Below, one piece after another: positions 37,708-47,643 of a DNA stretch of 64,000 nucleotides (positions within the stretch are counted from its first letter, which is position 1; each line of letters starts with the position of its first letter). The position numbers and the translations under genes are program-made. The stretch lies in the NCBI GenBank assembly GCA_020629695.1, contig JAHDCV010000005.1, positions 9,810 through 73,809 on the forward strand, in the 5' to 3' direction. The notes beneath the pieces are model-generated. The model worked only from the letters and a program-made list of their open reading frames with translations. It was not told the DNA's origin and made no database searches. Origin of the DNA: Acidimicrobiales bacterium. Its GTDB lineage: Bacteria > Actinomycetota > Acidimicrobiia > Acidimicrobiales > SZUA-35.

Positions 37708-40437
37708 ATGACCCCAGCCCAACTCGTTGCCGCCGACGAAGCACTGCGTTCCGACATCCGGCGCATCGGTGCCCAACTCGGCCAGTCGATCGTCCGACAG
37801 GAGGGCGGGGAGTTCCTCGAACTCGTCGAGCAGGTCCGGGTGCTCGCCCGGCGCCTCCGCAAGGAGGAATCCGATGCCGCCGGTGATCAGCTCGCCGATC
37901 TCCTCGACGGTGTCGACCTCGTCGACGCCGTGCGGCTGGTCCGCGCCTTCACGACCTACTTCCACCTGGCCAACGTCGCGGAGCAGGTCCATCGCATCGA
38001 CGACCTCAATGCGAGCAAGGAAGACCAGGGCCGGATCGCCGACACGATCGAACGGCTGCTCGGCGCGGGCTTCGACACGGCGACGATCGCCACGGCCCTC
38101 GACGCGTGCGAACTGCGTCCCGTGTTCACCGCCCATCCGACCGAGGCGTCCCGTCGCTCGATCCTCGACAAGCTGACCGAGATCTCCACGCTGCTCGAAG
38201 AACGGCTCTCGACACGCACGACCAACGCCGATCGCGTCCGCCTCGACCGCCGGATCGACGAGTTGATCGACGCCATGTGGCAGACCGACGAGATCCGCCG
38301 GGAGAAGCCCCTGGTCGTGGACGAGGCCCGCTCGGCGCTGTACTACCTGGAACTCATCGTGTCCGAAGCGCTGCCGGCCGTACTCGACGATGTCGCACTC
38401 GCCGCCGATCGACACAACATCGACGTGGCCGACGACACGAGCCCGATCCGGTTCGGCAACTGGGTCGGCGGCGATCGCGACGGCAACCCGTTCGTCCTGC
38501 CGTCCACGACCCGGGAGGTGCTCCAGCTCCAGCGCACTCGTGCACTGCGCCTGCTCCGTCGTGAACTCGTCGATCTCGCCGCCGAACTCTCACCGAGCGA
38601 CGTCATCCGCCCCGTGTCCGACGAACTCCGCGACGCGGTCGAAGCGGACCGCGCCATGTTCCCCCGGGTCTTCGACCGCGTCGGTCGGATCAACGACGGC
38701 GAGTGGTACCGCCTGAAGCTCGCCGTCATGGCCGAACGGCTGGAGCGCGCCGAGCACGAGGTCGCCCGCGACGGGGCCTACTCCCGACCGCAGCAGCTGG
38801 CCGATGACCTGGCGGTGCTGAGCCGCTCACTGTGCGCGAACAACGGCCGGCTCCTGGCCGAAGGCCGCCTCGCCCGGGTGCGCCGCCTCGTCGCCACCAT
38901 CGGCTTCCACCTGGCCGTGCTGGACATCCGTCAACACGCGGACAAGATGCACGCGTCACTCGGTGGCCTCTTCGCCGCTTCGGGCACCGCCTACCCGGAG
39001 GACGAGGCGGGACGCACGGCGTTGCTGGTCGCCGAGCTCGGCAGCAGGCGGCCGCTCGCCCCCGCAGGGACGCCGGTCGACGAGGGCGACGCCCTGGCCG
39101 TGTTCCGTGTGCTGCGCGAGACCATGGACCTCTGGGGCGACGACATCGTCGAGTCCTGGATCGTTTCGATGACCCGAGGCGTACACGACATCCTCGCGCC
39201 GGCGCTGCTCGCCCGGGAGGTCGGATTGATCGACCTCTCGAGCGGCGTCGCCCGACTCGGCTTCGTGCCGTTGTTCGAGACCATCGAAGATCTCCGCAAC
39301 GTCGGGCCGGTGCTCGACAAGCTCCTCACCATCCCGACCTATCGCCGCATCGTCGAACTCCGTGGCGGTGTCCAGGAGGTCATGGTCGGCTACTCCGACT
39401 CGAACAAGGACGGCGGCATCGCCACCTCCCAGTGGGAGATCCACAAGGCGCTCCGCACGATCGCGGAGGTCTCGCGACGCCACGGTGTGCACATCCGTGT
39501 GTTCCACGGTCGAGGCGGCACCGTCGGGCGGGGCGGCGGCCCGACCAACGAATCGATCCTGGCCCAGCCGCCCGGCGCGATCGCCGGCGACATCAAGATC
39601 ACCGAACAGGGTGAGGTGATCTCGGACAAGTACGGCCAACCCGAGATCGCCCACCGCAACCTCGATCTGGCGCTGTCGGCGGTGCTCGAGGCGACCGTGG
39701 CCCGAACCAAGCCGGCCAACGATCCGGCCCGGCTCCAACGTTGGTCCGAGGTCATGGAGCTCGTCTCCGGTTCGGCGTTCTCGGCCTACCGGGGCTTCGT
39801 CGAGCATCCGGACCTGCCGGCCTACTTCAAGGCGTCGACCCCGGTCGAGGAGCTCGGCCAGCTCAACATCGGCTCCCGGCCGGCGCGCCGATCCGGCGGC
39901 GGTCAGTCGATCGACGACCTCCGGGCCATCCCGTGGGTCTTCGGGTGGACCCAGTCGCGCCAGATCATCCCCGGCTGGTTCGGTGTCGGCTCCGGCCTCG
40001 GCGCCGCGATCGACTCGGGCCACGGCGAGACGCTCGCCGAGATGCTGGAGCACTGGACCTTCTTCCAGACGTTCCTCGGCAACGTCGAGATGACGCTCGC
40101 GAAGACCGACCTCAGGATCGCCGAGCGCTACGTGCACGCATTGGTCGACGAGTCGTTGCGCGGCCCGTTCGAGATGGTGATCGCCGAACACGAACGCACG
40201 CTCGCCCACGTGACCGCGCTCACGGGCGGAGCGCCGCTCGACTCGCTGCCGATCCTCCAGCGCACGCTTCGGGTGCGTGACACGTATCTCGACCCCTTGC
40301 ACACCCTGCAGATCGCGTTGTTGCGCCGATCTCGGCAGCTCGACGACGGCGCCGACGACGACACCGCTCGTCGGGTCCGACGAACCCTGCTCCTCACGGT
40401 GAACGGCGTCGCGGCCGGAATGCGGAACACCGGTTGA
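37708..40437 (+). CDS. ppc: Phosphoenolpyruvate carboxylase
   Basis: VFTAHPTEASRRSIL, VMVGYSDSNKDGGI, FHGRGGTVGRGGGPTN, C-terminal RNTG. Confidence 0.96.
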   Translation: MTPAQLVAADEALRSDIRRIGAQLGQSIVRQEGGEFLELVEQVRVLARRLRKEESDAAGDQLADLLDGVDLVDAVRLVRAFTTYFHLANVAEQVHRIDDLNASKEDQGRIADTIERLLGAGFDTATIATALDACELRPVFTAHPTEASRRSILDKLTEISTLLEERLSTRTTNADRVRLDRRIDELIDAMWQTDEIRREKPLVVDEARSALYYLELIVSEALPAVLDDVALAADRHNIDVADDTSPIRFGNWVGGDRDGNPFVLPSTTREVLQLQRTRALRLLRRELVDLAAELSPSDVIRPVSDELRDAVEADRAMFPRVFDRVGRINDGEWYRLKLAVMAERLERAEHEVARDGAYSRPQQLADDLAVLSRSLCANNGRLLAEGRLARVRRLVATIGFHLAVLDIRQHADKMHASLGGLFAASGTAYPEDEAGRTALLVAELGSRRPLAPAGTPVDEGDALAVFRVLRETMDLWGDDIVESWIVSMTRGVHDILAPALLAREVGLIDLSSGVARLGFVPLFETIEDLRNVGPVLDKLLTIPTYRRIVELRGGVQEVMVGYSDSNKDGGIATSQWEIHKALRTIAEVSRRHGVHIRVFHGRGGTVGRGGGPTNESILAQPPGAIAGDIKITEQGEVISDKYGQPEIAHRNLDLALSAVLEATVARTKPANDPARLQRWSEVMELVSGSAFSAYRGFVEHPDLPAYFKASTPVEELGQLNIGSRPARRSGGGQSIDDLRAIPWVFGWTQSRQIIPGWFGVGSGLGAAIDSGHGETLAEMLEHWTFFQTFLGNVEMTLAKTDLRIAERYVHALVDESLRGPFEMVIAEHERTLAHVTALTGGAPLDSLPILQRTLRVRDTYLDPLHTLQIALLRRSRQLDDGADDDTARRVRRTLLLTVNGVAAGMRNTG

Positions 40438-41690
40438 CCACGGGCGCGGCGGCCGGGACGCTCCCCGTCTGGGCCCCGCTGCGGCGACCGACGATCCGAC
40501 GGCTGGTCGGTGGCCAGTTCCTCGCCGAACTCGGTGACGGCATCGTGCTCGTCGCGCTGCCGTTGTTCGTGTTCGCCGAGACCCGCTCCGAGCTCGCGAC
40601 CTCGCTCGCGTTCGCCGCCGAGATGGGGCTCGGGATCGTGCTCGCGGTCCTGGGTGGCGTCGCCGCCGACCGGTTCGACCGCCGACGGAATCTCCTGATC
40701 AGCTATGCGGTGCGCGCCGCCCTGCTCCTGGCGACGCTGATCGCGTTCCCGGTCGCGGTCATCGCCGCGATGGCCATCGCCGCCCGGGCGCTCGGCCAGG
40801 GTGACAATCCGTCGTTCGACGCGCTGCTGCCCGACCACGCCGATGGCGATCTCCAGCAGATCCTCGCCCTCCGCCGCTCGGTGCAGGCGGCATCGTTCCT
40901 GGTCGGGCCGGCGATCGGGGCGCTGCTGGTCAGTGTCATCGGTGCCGCCACGACCCTCGCGCTGCCCGCTGTCGGATTCATCCTGTCGGGATGTGCGATC
41001 GCGACGCTGCACGGCATCGATCACACACTGCCGGAACGTCGCGATCGGCAGGGCGAGAGCCGGGGCCGGGAACAGTTCGTCGAGCTCACCCGGGGCATGA
41101 GCATCATCGTGACCACCCCGATCGTGCGCCGCCTCGTCGGCTACCAGATGCTCGTGTTCGCCTCGGTCGGCATCGCGATGGCATCCGCCGTCGTCTGGTA
41201 CGAGGTCACGCTCGAGGCCCCCGAGTGGTGGTTCGGCCTGGCCATCGCCGGGTACGGCATCGGCGCCACCGTCGGGATCGGCTGGGCGGGCAGCCGAACC
41301 TGGTCGATGTCGCTCCCGAACGTGATGCTCACCCTCGCCCCGATCTACGCCGCGTGCTGTGTGCTCGGTGTGATCGCCGAGCTTCCCTGGTTGATGCCGC
41401 TCAGTTGGTTCCTCTGGGGCATCGCCACCGGACCCGACCAGGTGCTCGGCGAACTCACCTTCGTGAATCGGATTCCCGAGGCATCGAGAGGGCGGGCGTT
41501 CGCCGGGTTCAACGTCGTCGTCTCCGCCGGCCAGTTCCTCGGCTTCCTGGTCGCCGGGCCCGCACTCGAACTCATCGGTGCCCGGCCCACGTTCTTCGGG
41601 ACCGCCGTGCTGATCGTGCTCACGGGCCTCATCTGGCTGGGCCCCGCCCGTCGGGGTGAACGACCGGCGCTGTCTCCGGCACTCAGCTGA
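40434..41690 (+). CDS. MFS transporter
   Basis: About 12 hydrophobic segments; GGVAADRFDRRRNLLISY motif-A-like loop; overlaps the ppc stop. Confidence 0.85.
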   Translation: MTTGAAAGTLPVWAPLRRPTIRRLVGGQFLAELGDGIVLVALPLFVFAETRSELATSLAFAAEMGLGIVLAVLGGVAADRFDRRRNLLISYAVRAALLLATLIAFPVAVIAAMAIAARALGQGDNPSFDALLPDHADGDLQQILALRRSVQAASFLVGPAIGALLVSVIGAATTLALPAVGFILSGCAIATLHGIDHTLPERRDRQGESRGREQFVELTRGMSIIVTTPIVRRLVGYQMLVFASVGIAMASAVVWYEVTLEAPEWWFGLAIAGYGIGATVGIGWAGSRTWSMSLPNVMLTLAPIYAACCVLGVIAELPWLMPLSWFLWGIATGPDQVLGELTFVNRIPEASRGRAFAGFNVVVSAGQFLGFLVAGPALELIGARPTFFGTAVLIVLTGLIWLGPARRGERPALSPALS

Positions 41691-42948
41691 GGCCGGCCAC
41701 CCGCTGGCCGACCTCGTCGACCAACTGCTCGGAGACGCCCGGCACACGACGGGCGGCGCGCTCGACCACCTCACCCAGCCGGACGATCGCCTCGTCGACC
41801 ACGTCGGCCGCGGCATCGGCGCGCAGGCCCGGCCAGCTCGCGGCCTCGGCGACCAGGTCGTTCACCGTGACGTCGTCGATCGTCGTGGCCGCGCCGATGG
41901 GCATCGCCAACTGGCGGCTGATCGGCACGTCGCCGTCGGCGGTCAGCATCGTCCGCCAGTGTCCCGTCGGGACGAGGTCGTAGAGCGGAGCGAGCCGGAA
42001 CGACGGCAACAACAGGGCGTAGTTCTTCCCGTGGGCGTCGGCGTTGCCGAGCGCCACCTGGACCACCATGGCGGCCGCGAGTGCTCGGAGGTCGGCCCGT
42101 GCGTCGCTCGAGACCCGGTCCAGGAGGGCCGCGACGTCGGTGAAGCGGGGCCCGCCGGCCACGGCGTACTTGGCGTCGGGCACCCGGGTCGTGTCGATGC
42201 CGAGTGCCTGGCAGAGGTCTTCCTGGTGCAACCGTTCGATCGTGCCGTCGAGATGACGCACCCGATCGAATCGCTCCACCGACAACACCGGCCGGCCGGC
42301 GAGCTCGAGGACCGCGGCGTCGATCATCGACAGCCCGAGCAGCGAAGCGATCGCGAGGCCGAACGCCTCGGCCCGGGCCGACCCCGGCAGGCGGGCGTCC
42401 TCCGGTTTGAAGATGTGGGTCGACGGTGTGCCGTCGACCGGTCGACCCCAGCCGTCCTCCAGCCGGGTCACGAGCAGCTTCGACTGCTGCCCGGCCAGCG
42501 ACACCCGAACGTCGGTCGCCGCGCCGAGCGGCCGATCGGGCAACGCCGACAGCAGTCGACCGATGGTGGCCTCATCGAGTGGATCACCGGCGGGAACGAC
42601 CCGATGGGCGGGTGGATCCCGATCGGCGTCGGTGAAGGTGACCGCTCCGGCGCAGTCGCGGCCAGCTGCCGCGAGCAGATCGAAGGTGAACCCCCGGCGG
42701 ATCCCGAGTGTGTCCTCCATCCGATCCCGCGCCGCACCTTCGGGCAGCAGACCCTCGAGGAACGGGCTGATCTCGGCGTGGGTGTACGGGCGGGCACGCA
42801 ACGGCAGGCGCGCCGAAAGCAGGGGCACACCCAGCGGGCCGGCGGCGACCACGTCGTCGGCGTAGGCGAATCGGAGCTTGTTCGTGCGCGCCTCGGACAA
42901 CGTGCCGACCCGACGGCCGCCGAGATGAACGGCGAGGTCCCGGCTCAC
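41683..42948 (-). CDS. hipA: HipA-family serine/threonine kinase toxin
   Basis: SLAGQQSKLLV, LSVERFDRV, VALGNADAHGKNYALLL, LAPLYDLVPT kinase motifs all present. Confidence 0.9.
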   Translation of the reverse strand: MSRDLAVHLGGRRVGTLSEARTNKLRFAYADDVVAAGPLGVPLLSARLPLRARPYTHAEISPFLEGLLPEGAARDRMEDTLGIRRGFTFDLLAAAGRDCAGAVTFTDADRDPPAHRVVPAGDPLDEATIGRLLSALPDRPLGAATDVRVSLAGQQSKLLVTRLEDGWGRPVDGTPSTHIFKPEDARLPGSARAEAFGLAIASLLGLSMIDAAVLELAGRPVLSVERFDRVRHLDGTIERLHQEDLCQALGIDTTRVPDAKYAVAGGPRFTDVAALLDRVSSDARADLRALAAAMVVQVALGNADAHGKNYALLLPSFRLAPLYDLVPTGHWRTMLTADGDVPISRQLAMPIGAATTIDDVTVNDLVAEAASWPGLRADAAADVVDEAIVRLGEVVERAARRVPGVSEQLVDEVGQRVAGLS

Positions 42949-43268
42949 CCGATACCCGCCGAGGATCCGTCCGCCGGGGCGGGCACCTCGATCGTGATCT
43001 CGAGGCCGAGCCGCCGCAGCACCCGGAAGAGGCGCTCGGTCTGGTCGGTCGAGATCCCCCGCTCGAGATTCGACAGGTACGACCGGTGGAGCCCGGCGGC
43101 CTCGGCGAGGTCGGCCTGGGTCATGCCGTTGGCGTCACGAGCGGCCCGGATGACCTCGCCCAGCACCGACGGATCGCGGACGACCCAGGTCTCGGCGCCG
43201 GCTGTCGGCTCGGGTTCCGACCCCGACACCGACGAGCCGACGAGTTCAGCGTCTTGATTTTCAGACAT
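42945..43268 (-). CDS. hipB: HipB-like XRE-family antitoxin/regulator
   Basis: IRAARDANGMTQADLAEAAGLHRSYLSNLERGIS HTH; 4-bp overlap with hipA. Start MSENQ (MCGMSENQ is an alternative). Confidence 0.85.
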   Translation of the reverse strand: MSENQDAELVGSSVSGSEPEPTAGAETWVVRDPSVLGEVIRAARDANGMTQADLAEAAGLHRSYLSNLERGISTDQTERLFRVLRRLGLEITIEVPAPADGSSAGIG

Positions 43269-43303
43269 GCCACACACTCTACAGGATGTCGGCAGATCAA
43301 GAC
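43251..43303. promoter_or_regulatory. Inverted repeat spanning the hipBA start, candidate autoregulatory operator
   Basis: GTCTTGAT (43251..43258) and ATCAAGAC (43296..43303), with nested GACAT (43264..43268)/ATGTC (43286..43290). Confidence 0.4.
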
Positions 43304-43359
43304 ATCATGTGAATCGGTTCGAATGTCCCGAGATCCCGACACGTGCCAGACTCGCCCGC

Positions 43360-44505
43360 GTGAGCTTCGAGACCCGACCCGTCAGCCTCGCCTTCGACGA
43401 CGAGGCCATCACCGACCTCCACGCCCGACTGGACCGGGCCCGCCTGCCCTCGGCGGCACCCGGTGCCCCCTGGGCCTATGGCATCGAGTTGGACCTCCTC
43501 ACCGAAGCGCTCGACCACTGGCGCCACCACTACGACTGGCGCACGGCCGAGGCCGAGCTGAACTCGTGGAACCTGCACGAGTGCGAGATCCAGGGGGAGC
43601 GGATCGTCTTCGCCCACCTCCGCTCCGAGCGCGACGACGCCATGCCGCTGCTGCTCACCCACGGCTGGCCGGGCTCGATCATCGAGTTCGCCGACGTCAT
43701 CGCCGACCTCCGGGCACCGGAGCAGGACGACGACCCTGCGTTCCACCTCGTCATCCCGTGTCTGCCCGGGTTCGGACTCAGCGGTCCGACCGTGACGACC
43801 GGGGTGGGGCCGTCCCGGATCGCGACCATGTGGGCCGAGCTCATGGCCGGCCTCGGTTACGACCGATACGGCGCACAGGGGGGCGACTGGGGTGCCATCA
43901 TCACCGGCCATCTCGGACTCGCCGACCCCGAGCACTGTCTCGGCATCCACATCAACATGGTCACCGCACCGCCGAGCGAGGAGATGATGGCGGACATGAC
44001 CGAAGCCGAACAGGCGGCGCTCGGCGAACTCCTGCACTTCCAGACCCACGAGACCGGCTACCAGGCGATCCAGGGGACCAAACCCCAGACGCTCGCGGTC
44101 GGGTTGACCGATTCACCGGTGGGTCTGTGCGCCTGGATCCTCGAGAAGTTCTGGACGTGGTCGGACCACGGCGACGACCTGTGGGCCGACGTCGACAAGG
44201 ACCGGTTCTGCACCAACCTCATGCTCTACTGGCTCACCGACACGGTCGGTTCGGCAGCTCGGATCTACCACGAGTTCCAGCAGCACGAGCAGCGTGCACT
44301 CGCGACCGGGGTCGAGGTCCCGACCGCGGGGGCGATCTTCCCCCGTGAGATCTACAAGGCCTCCCGGCGATGGGCGTCGGCCCGATTCAACGTCACCCAT
44401 TGGAGCGAATTCGACCGCGGCGGCCACTTCGCCGCACTCGAGGAACCCGACCTGCTGGTGGCCGACATCCGGTCGTTCTTCGCCGACCCCGCCGGCGGCA
44501 ACTGA
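43360..44505 (+). CDS. Epoxide hydrolase (alpha/beta hydrolase with EHN domain)
   Basis: LLTHGWPGSIIEFADVIADL (HGWP), YGAQGGDWGAII nucleophile elbow, GGHFAALEEPDLL catalytic His. Confidence 0.9.
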   Translation: MSFETRPVSLAFDDEAITDLHARLDRARLPSAAPGAPWAYGIELDLLTEALDHWRHHYDWRTAEAELNSWNLHECEIQGERIVFAHLRSERDDAMPLLLTHGWPGSIIEFADVIADLRAPEQDDDPAFHLVIPCLPGFGLSGPTVTTGVGPSRIATMWAELMAGLGYDRYGAQGGDWGAIITGHLGLADPEHCLGIHINMVTAPPSEEMMADMTEAEQAALGELLHFQTHETGYQAIQGTKPQTLAVGLTDSPVGLCAWILEKFWTWSDHGDDLWADVDKDRFCTNLMLYWLTDTVGSAARIYHEFQQHEQRALATGVEVPTAGAIFPREIYKASRRWASARFNVTHWSEFDRGGHFAALEEPDLLVADIRSFFADPAGGN

Positions 44506-44570
44506 GTCGCCCACGACGTGGATTCCGCCGACGGTGGGGGTCCAACACAAACCCTCCGAGTCCTGCGAGC

Positions 44571-45128
44571 ATGGGCGGTCTGATGGATCGGATCGAGCGA
44601 CACGACGTCCTCAACGCGCTCGGGCTGGCCGTGGCCCTGGTCGTGATGGGCTTCATCATGCTCTGGGGACTCCGCGGCCTCGGCGGCGCCATCGGCGGCG
44701 TCATCGACACGGGTCCGGACGAGACCCTCGTCGAGGGGGAGACGACCACGGACGGGACCACGTCGACCTCCACGACCTCGACCACGCAGCCGACGTCGAC
44801 GACCACGACGACGTTGCCGCCCTCGACCCGTCCGCCGGCCGAAGTCACCGTGCTCGTCTCGAACGCCGCCCGTATCGGGGGCATCGCCGGCCGAGCCAGC
44901 GGCGCGATCGAATCGGCCGGATTCAACGTGCTCACTCCGACGAACAGCGACTCGCAGGACGCGTCCGAGGTGTATCACCTGCCGGAATACGCGACCGAAG
45001 CGCTCGACGTCGCCCGGGCCGTCAACATCGACGCTGCGAACCTCCGCCCGATGGACCAGCTCACCGCGGTCCAGCCGGGCACGGCCCACGTCGTGGTCGT
45101 GGTCGGTCGGGAGAACGCCGTTCCCTAG
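44571..45128 (+). CDS. LytR C-terminal (LytR_C) domain membrane protein
   Basis: One TM segment, Ser/Thr-rich linker (TTTDGTTSTSTTSTTQPTSTTTTTLPPS), then VTVLVSNAARIGGIAGRASGAIESAGFNV. Confidence 0.75.
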   Translation: MGGLMDRIERHDVLNALGLAVALVVMGFIMLWGLRGLGGAIGGVIDTGPDETLVEGETTTDGTTSTSTTSTTQPTSTTTTTLPPSTRPPAEVTVLVSNAARIGGIAGRASGAIESAGFNVLTPTNSDSQDASEVYHLPEYATEALDVARAVNIDAANLRPMDQLTAVQPGTAHVVVVVGRENAVP

Positions 45129-45132
45129 CGGC

Positions 45133-45621
45133 CTACCCCTCGTCGCTCGGCGTGAAGTCGATCGGCTCGCTCGGGAGATCGCCGGTCGCGAGCCGGGGGA
45201 GAAGCTCCGGCAACCACGGCGGCAGGAACGGCTCGGTACTGGCCACGACCTCGTCGACCGTCCACCATCGGTCCTCGCCGAACGCGAGCTCCTCGAGCCG
45301 CTCGAGGTGGCGGGGCCCACGATCGTCGGGTTCGTCGGTGAACGCGACGTGGATCACCTCGTCACTCTCGAAGTGGATCCCGGCGAAGTCGAACTCGACG
45401 TACTGGGTCGCCACGATCGGCCCCACCTCGAACGACCGGAGCCCGACCTCCTCCCGCAGTTCCCGGGCAGCGGCGTGCGCCGAGGCCTCACCCGGATCGA
45501 TGCCACCGCCGGGGATCTCCCACCAGGCTGGTTTGGAGGCGTCCGCTGGGTCGCGGCCCTGGATCAGGAGCACCCGCCCGGTTCCGTCGAGGGCGATCAC
45601 TCGGGCCGCAGGGCGTCGCAT
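45133..45621 (-). CDS. NUDIX hydrolase
   Basis: Nudix box GGGIDPGEASAHAAARELREEVGL (GX5EX7REUXEEXGU). Confidence 0.93.
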   Translation of the reverse strand: MRRPAARVIALDGTGRVLLIQGRDPADASKPAWWEIPGGGIDPGEASAHAAARELREEVGLRSFEVGPIVATQYVEFDFAGIHFESDEVIHVAFTDEPDDRGPRHLERLEELAFGEDRWWTVDEVVASTEPFLPPWLPELLPRLATGDLPSEPIDFTPSDEG

Positions 45622-45720
45622 GGTCCACACGACCCCCAACCTAGGCGGATCGACATCCCGACCCGGCGTTGAGCGAATCGACTCGCTCCGGCCTCGGCGT
45701 GGTGCCGGAATACTGGTCCG

Positions 45721-46941
45721 GTGCGGAAACGGCGGATCGGTTTCGTGCTGGCATCGACGATGCTGGCGTTGTCCAGTGCTCTCGCGACCCCGTCGGCCGG
45801 GGCCGACGAGCGACCGGTCGTCTATCTGACCTTCGACGACGGCCCGAGCGCCGGATCGGTGACGACCGAGCTGCTCGCCGTGCTCGCCGAGCACGGAGCG
45901 ATCGCGACCTTCTTCGTGCAGGCACCCGATGTGCGAGCCGACCCCGCTGCGGTGGCGGCGATCGTGGCCGGCGGTCACGCCATCGGCAACCACGCCGACA
46001 GTCACGACAACGTGCTCGGCTACGGGCTGGGCACATCGGGGAAGTCGCTCGACGACCTCCGGGCGAGGTTCGCCGCGACCGAGTCGGCACTGGCAACCGC
46101 AGGGGCTCCGGCGTCGCAGTGCTGGCGTGCCCCGTTCGGAGCGACCGACGCGAACGCGGATGCGGTGGCGGCCGAGCTCGGCTTCGGCGACGCCGCCATC
46201 CGCTGGTATCTCGATCCGAAGGACTGGGACGCAGACGTATCGGCCGCCGACATCCGCCGAACCCTCGACCGGGTCGTCGACCGTGACATCGTGCTCATGC
46301 ACGACGGCCAAGGCGACCACACGGCGACGCTCGAGGCGGTGCGGTCGTTCCTCACCGATCGTGGCGACGAGTTCCGGTTCGCGGCCCTGCCGCAGTGTCT
46401 CGGCCAGGCGGCACCCCAACCGCCCGACACGAACGCACGGCCCCCGGAGCAGAACGTCGATCCGGCACCGGTCGACCCGGCACCGGTCGACCCACCCGCC
46501 GACCCCGACCCGACCGAGCCGGAGGTCGTCTGTGGCGGGACCCCGTCGAGTGACTACGCAACCGAAGTCGACGCCGACGCCGACGCCGCCCAGATCTGGC
46601 GCCTCTACCTCGCCCACTTCCGCCGGCAGCCGGACAGCGCCGGGTTCGCCTATTGGCTCGGCCTGAAGCGCAGCGGTCTGACCTTGCCGGACATGGCCCA
46701 ACAGTTCCAGGCGTCGAAGGAGTTCGACCTGACCTACGGCGCGCTCACGAACCTCGGGTTCGTCGACCTCCTGTACGACAACGTGTTGTGCCGCGACCAC
46801 GACACCGACGGCCGCAACTACTGGGTCTCGGAACTCGAGGCCGGCTTGACCCGCCATGACATGCTGATCCTCATGTCGGAATCGACCGAGTACCTCCGCC
46901 GCACCGGGACCCGCTGGTCGGCCACGGGAAGCCCCTCCTGA
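45721..46941 (+). CDS. Secreted polysaccharide deacetylase with C-terminal DUF4214 domain
   Basis: Signal peptide; YLTFDDGPSAGSV, HAIGNHADSH motifs; C-terminal LYLAHFRRQPDSAGFAYWLG...LLYDNVLCRDHDTDGRNYWVSEL (DUF4214). GTG start. Confidence 0.87.
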   Translation: MRKRRIGFVLASTMLALSSALATPSAGADERPVVYLTFDDGPSAGSVTTELLAVLAEHGAIATFFVQAPDVRADPAAVAAIVAGGHAIGNHADSHDNVLGYGLGTSGKSLDDLRARFAATESALATAGAPASQCWRAPFGATDANADAVAAELGFGDAAIRWYLDPKDWDADVSAADIRRTLDRVVDRDIVLMHDGQGDHTATLEAVRSFLTDRGDEFRFAALPQCLGQAAPQPPDTNARPPEQNVDPAPVDPAPVDPPADPDPTEPEVVCGGTPSSDYATEVDADADAAQIWRLYLAHFRRQPDSAGFAYWLGLKRSGLTLPDMAQQFQASKEFDLTYGALTNLGFVDLLYDNVLCRDHDTDGRNYWVSELEAGLTRHDMLILMSESTEYLRRTGTRWSATGSPS

Positions 46942-47615
46942 TGGGCCGGGCAGCGGAGCGCCTCCGGGTCCTCACCGATCAGGCCCGGTCGGGCGACTGG
47001 TCCGGCGCGGCCGCCGACCTCCGTCGCTGGATCCGATCCGACACCGTCTCCGCGCAGATGCGCCGGGACTTCTCGGTCCCGTTCGAGCCGAAGCCGGCCG
47101 AGGTCGCCCTGACCGCCGTGCCCCTCGACGACGACCTCGCCCGCAAGCTGTTCGACGTCGACGTGAGCCCCCAGGATCGGGTCTATCTCGAACGCCGACG
47201 TTCGTTCTGGGAGACCGGGTTCGACGGCGGCTTCGTCGCCGTCACCGACGATGGCGACCCCGCCTACCTGCAGTGGCTCATCCCGAATCGCCAGCACGAT
47301 CTCGTGACCGACTACTTCGGCCCGCTCTTTCCCGACCTCGGTCCGGATGGGCTCGTGGTCGAGGGTGCCTGGGTCCCACCGGCATACCGGAAGAAGAAGG
47401 TGATGGGGGAGGGTTTGTCGCTCGTCTCCGAAGCGGCGGCCGCCCACTTCGGCGCCGCCTCGGCGACCTGTTTCCCGGAGGCGGGGAACAAGGGCGCGGT
47501 CCGTGGCTCGCAGGCCGGTGGCTACGTCATCGAGGGGCGCCGGATCGATTCCTGGCGGTTGGCCCGACGCTCGGTTCACTTCGAGGCCTGCACCGCCGCA
47601 GACCTCGGCTACTGA
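46941..47615 (+). CDS. GNAT-like acetyltransferase (putative)
   Basis: Complete ORF 1 bp overlapping the previous gene; GLVVEGAWVPPAYRKKKVMGEGL resembles a GNAT acetyl-CoA loop. Confidence 0.5.
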   Translation: MGRAAERLRVLTDQARSGDWSGAAADLRRWIRSDTVSAQMRRDFSVPFEPKPAEVALTAVPLDDDLARKLFDVDVSPQDRVYLERRRSFWETGFDGGFVAVTDDGDPAYLQWLIPNRQHDLVTDYFGPLFPDLGPDGLVVEGAWVPPAYRKKKVMGEGLSLVSEAAAAHFGAASATCFPEAGNKGAVRGSQAGGYVIEGRRIDSWRLARRSVHFEACTAADLGY

Positions 47616-47643
47616 CCGGATCCGCAGCGGCCAGACTGGGCCG

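Noticed and set aside
38956-40302. 448-aa minus-strand ORF
   Set aside because: Antisense to ppc; no recognisable domain.
44740-44840. Acg/acc-rich repetitive DNA that could suggest a tandem repeat element
   Set aside because: It encodes the Ser/Thr linker of the LytR_C protein; codon-level low complexity, not an independent repeat.
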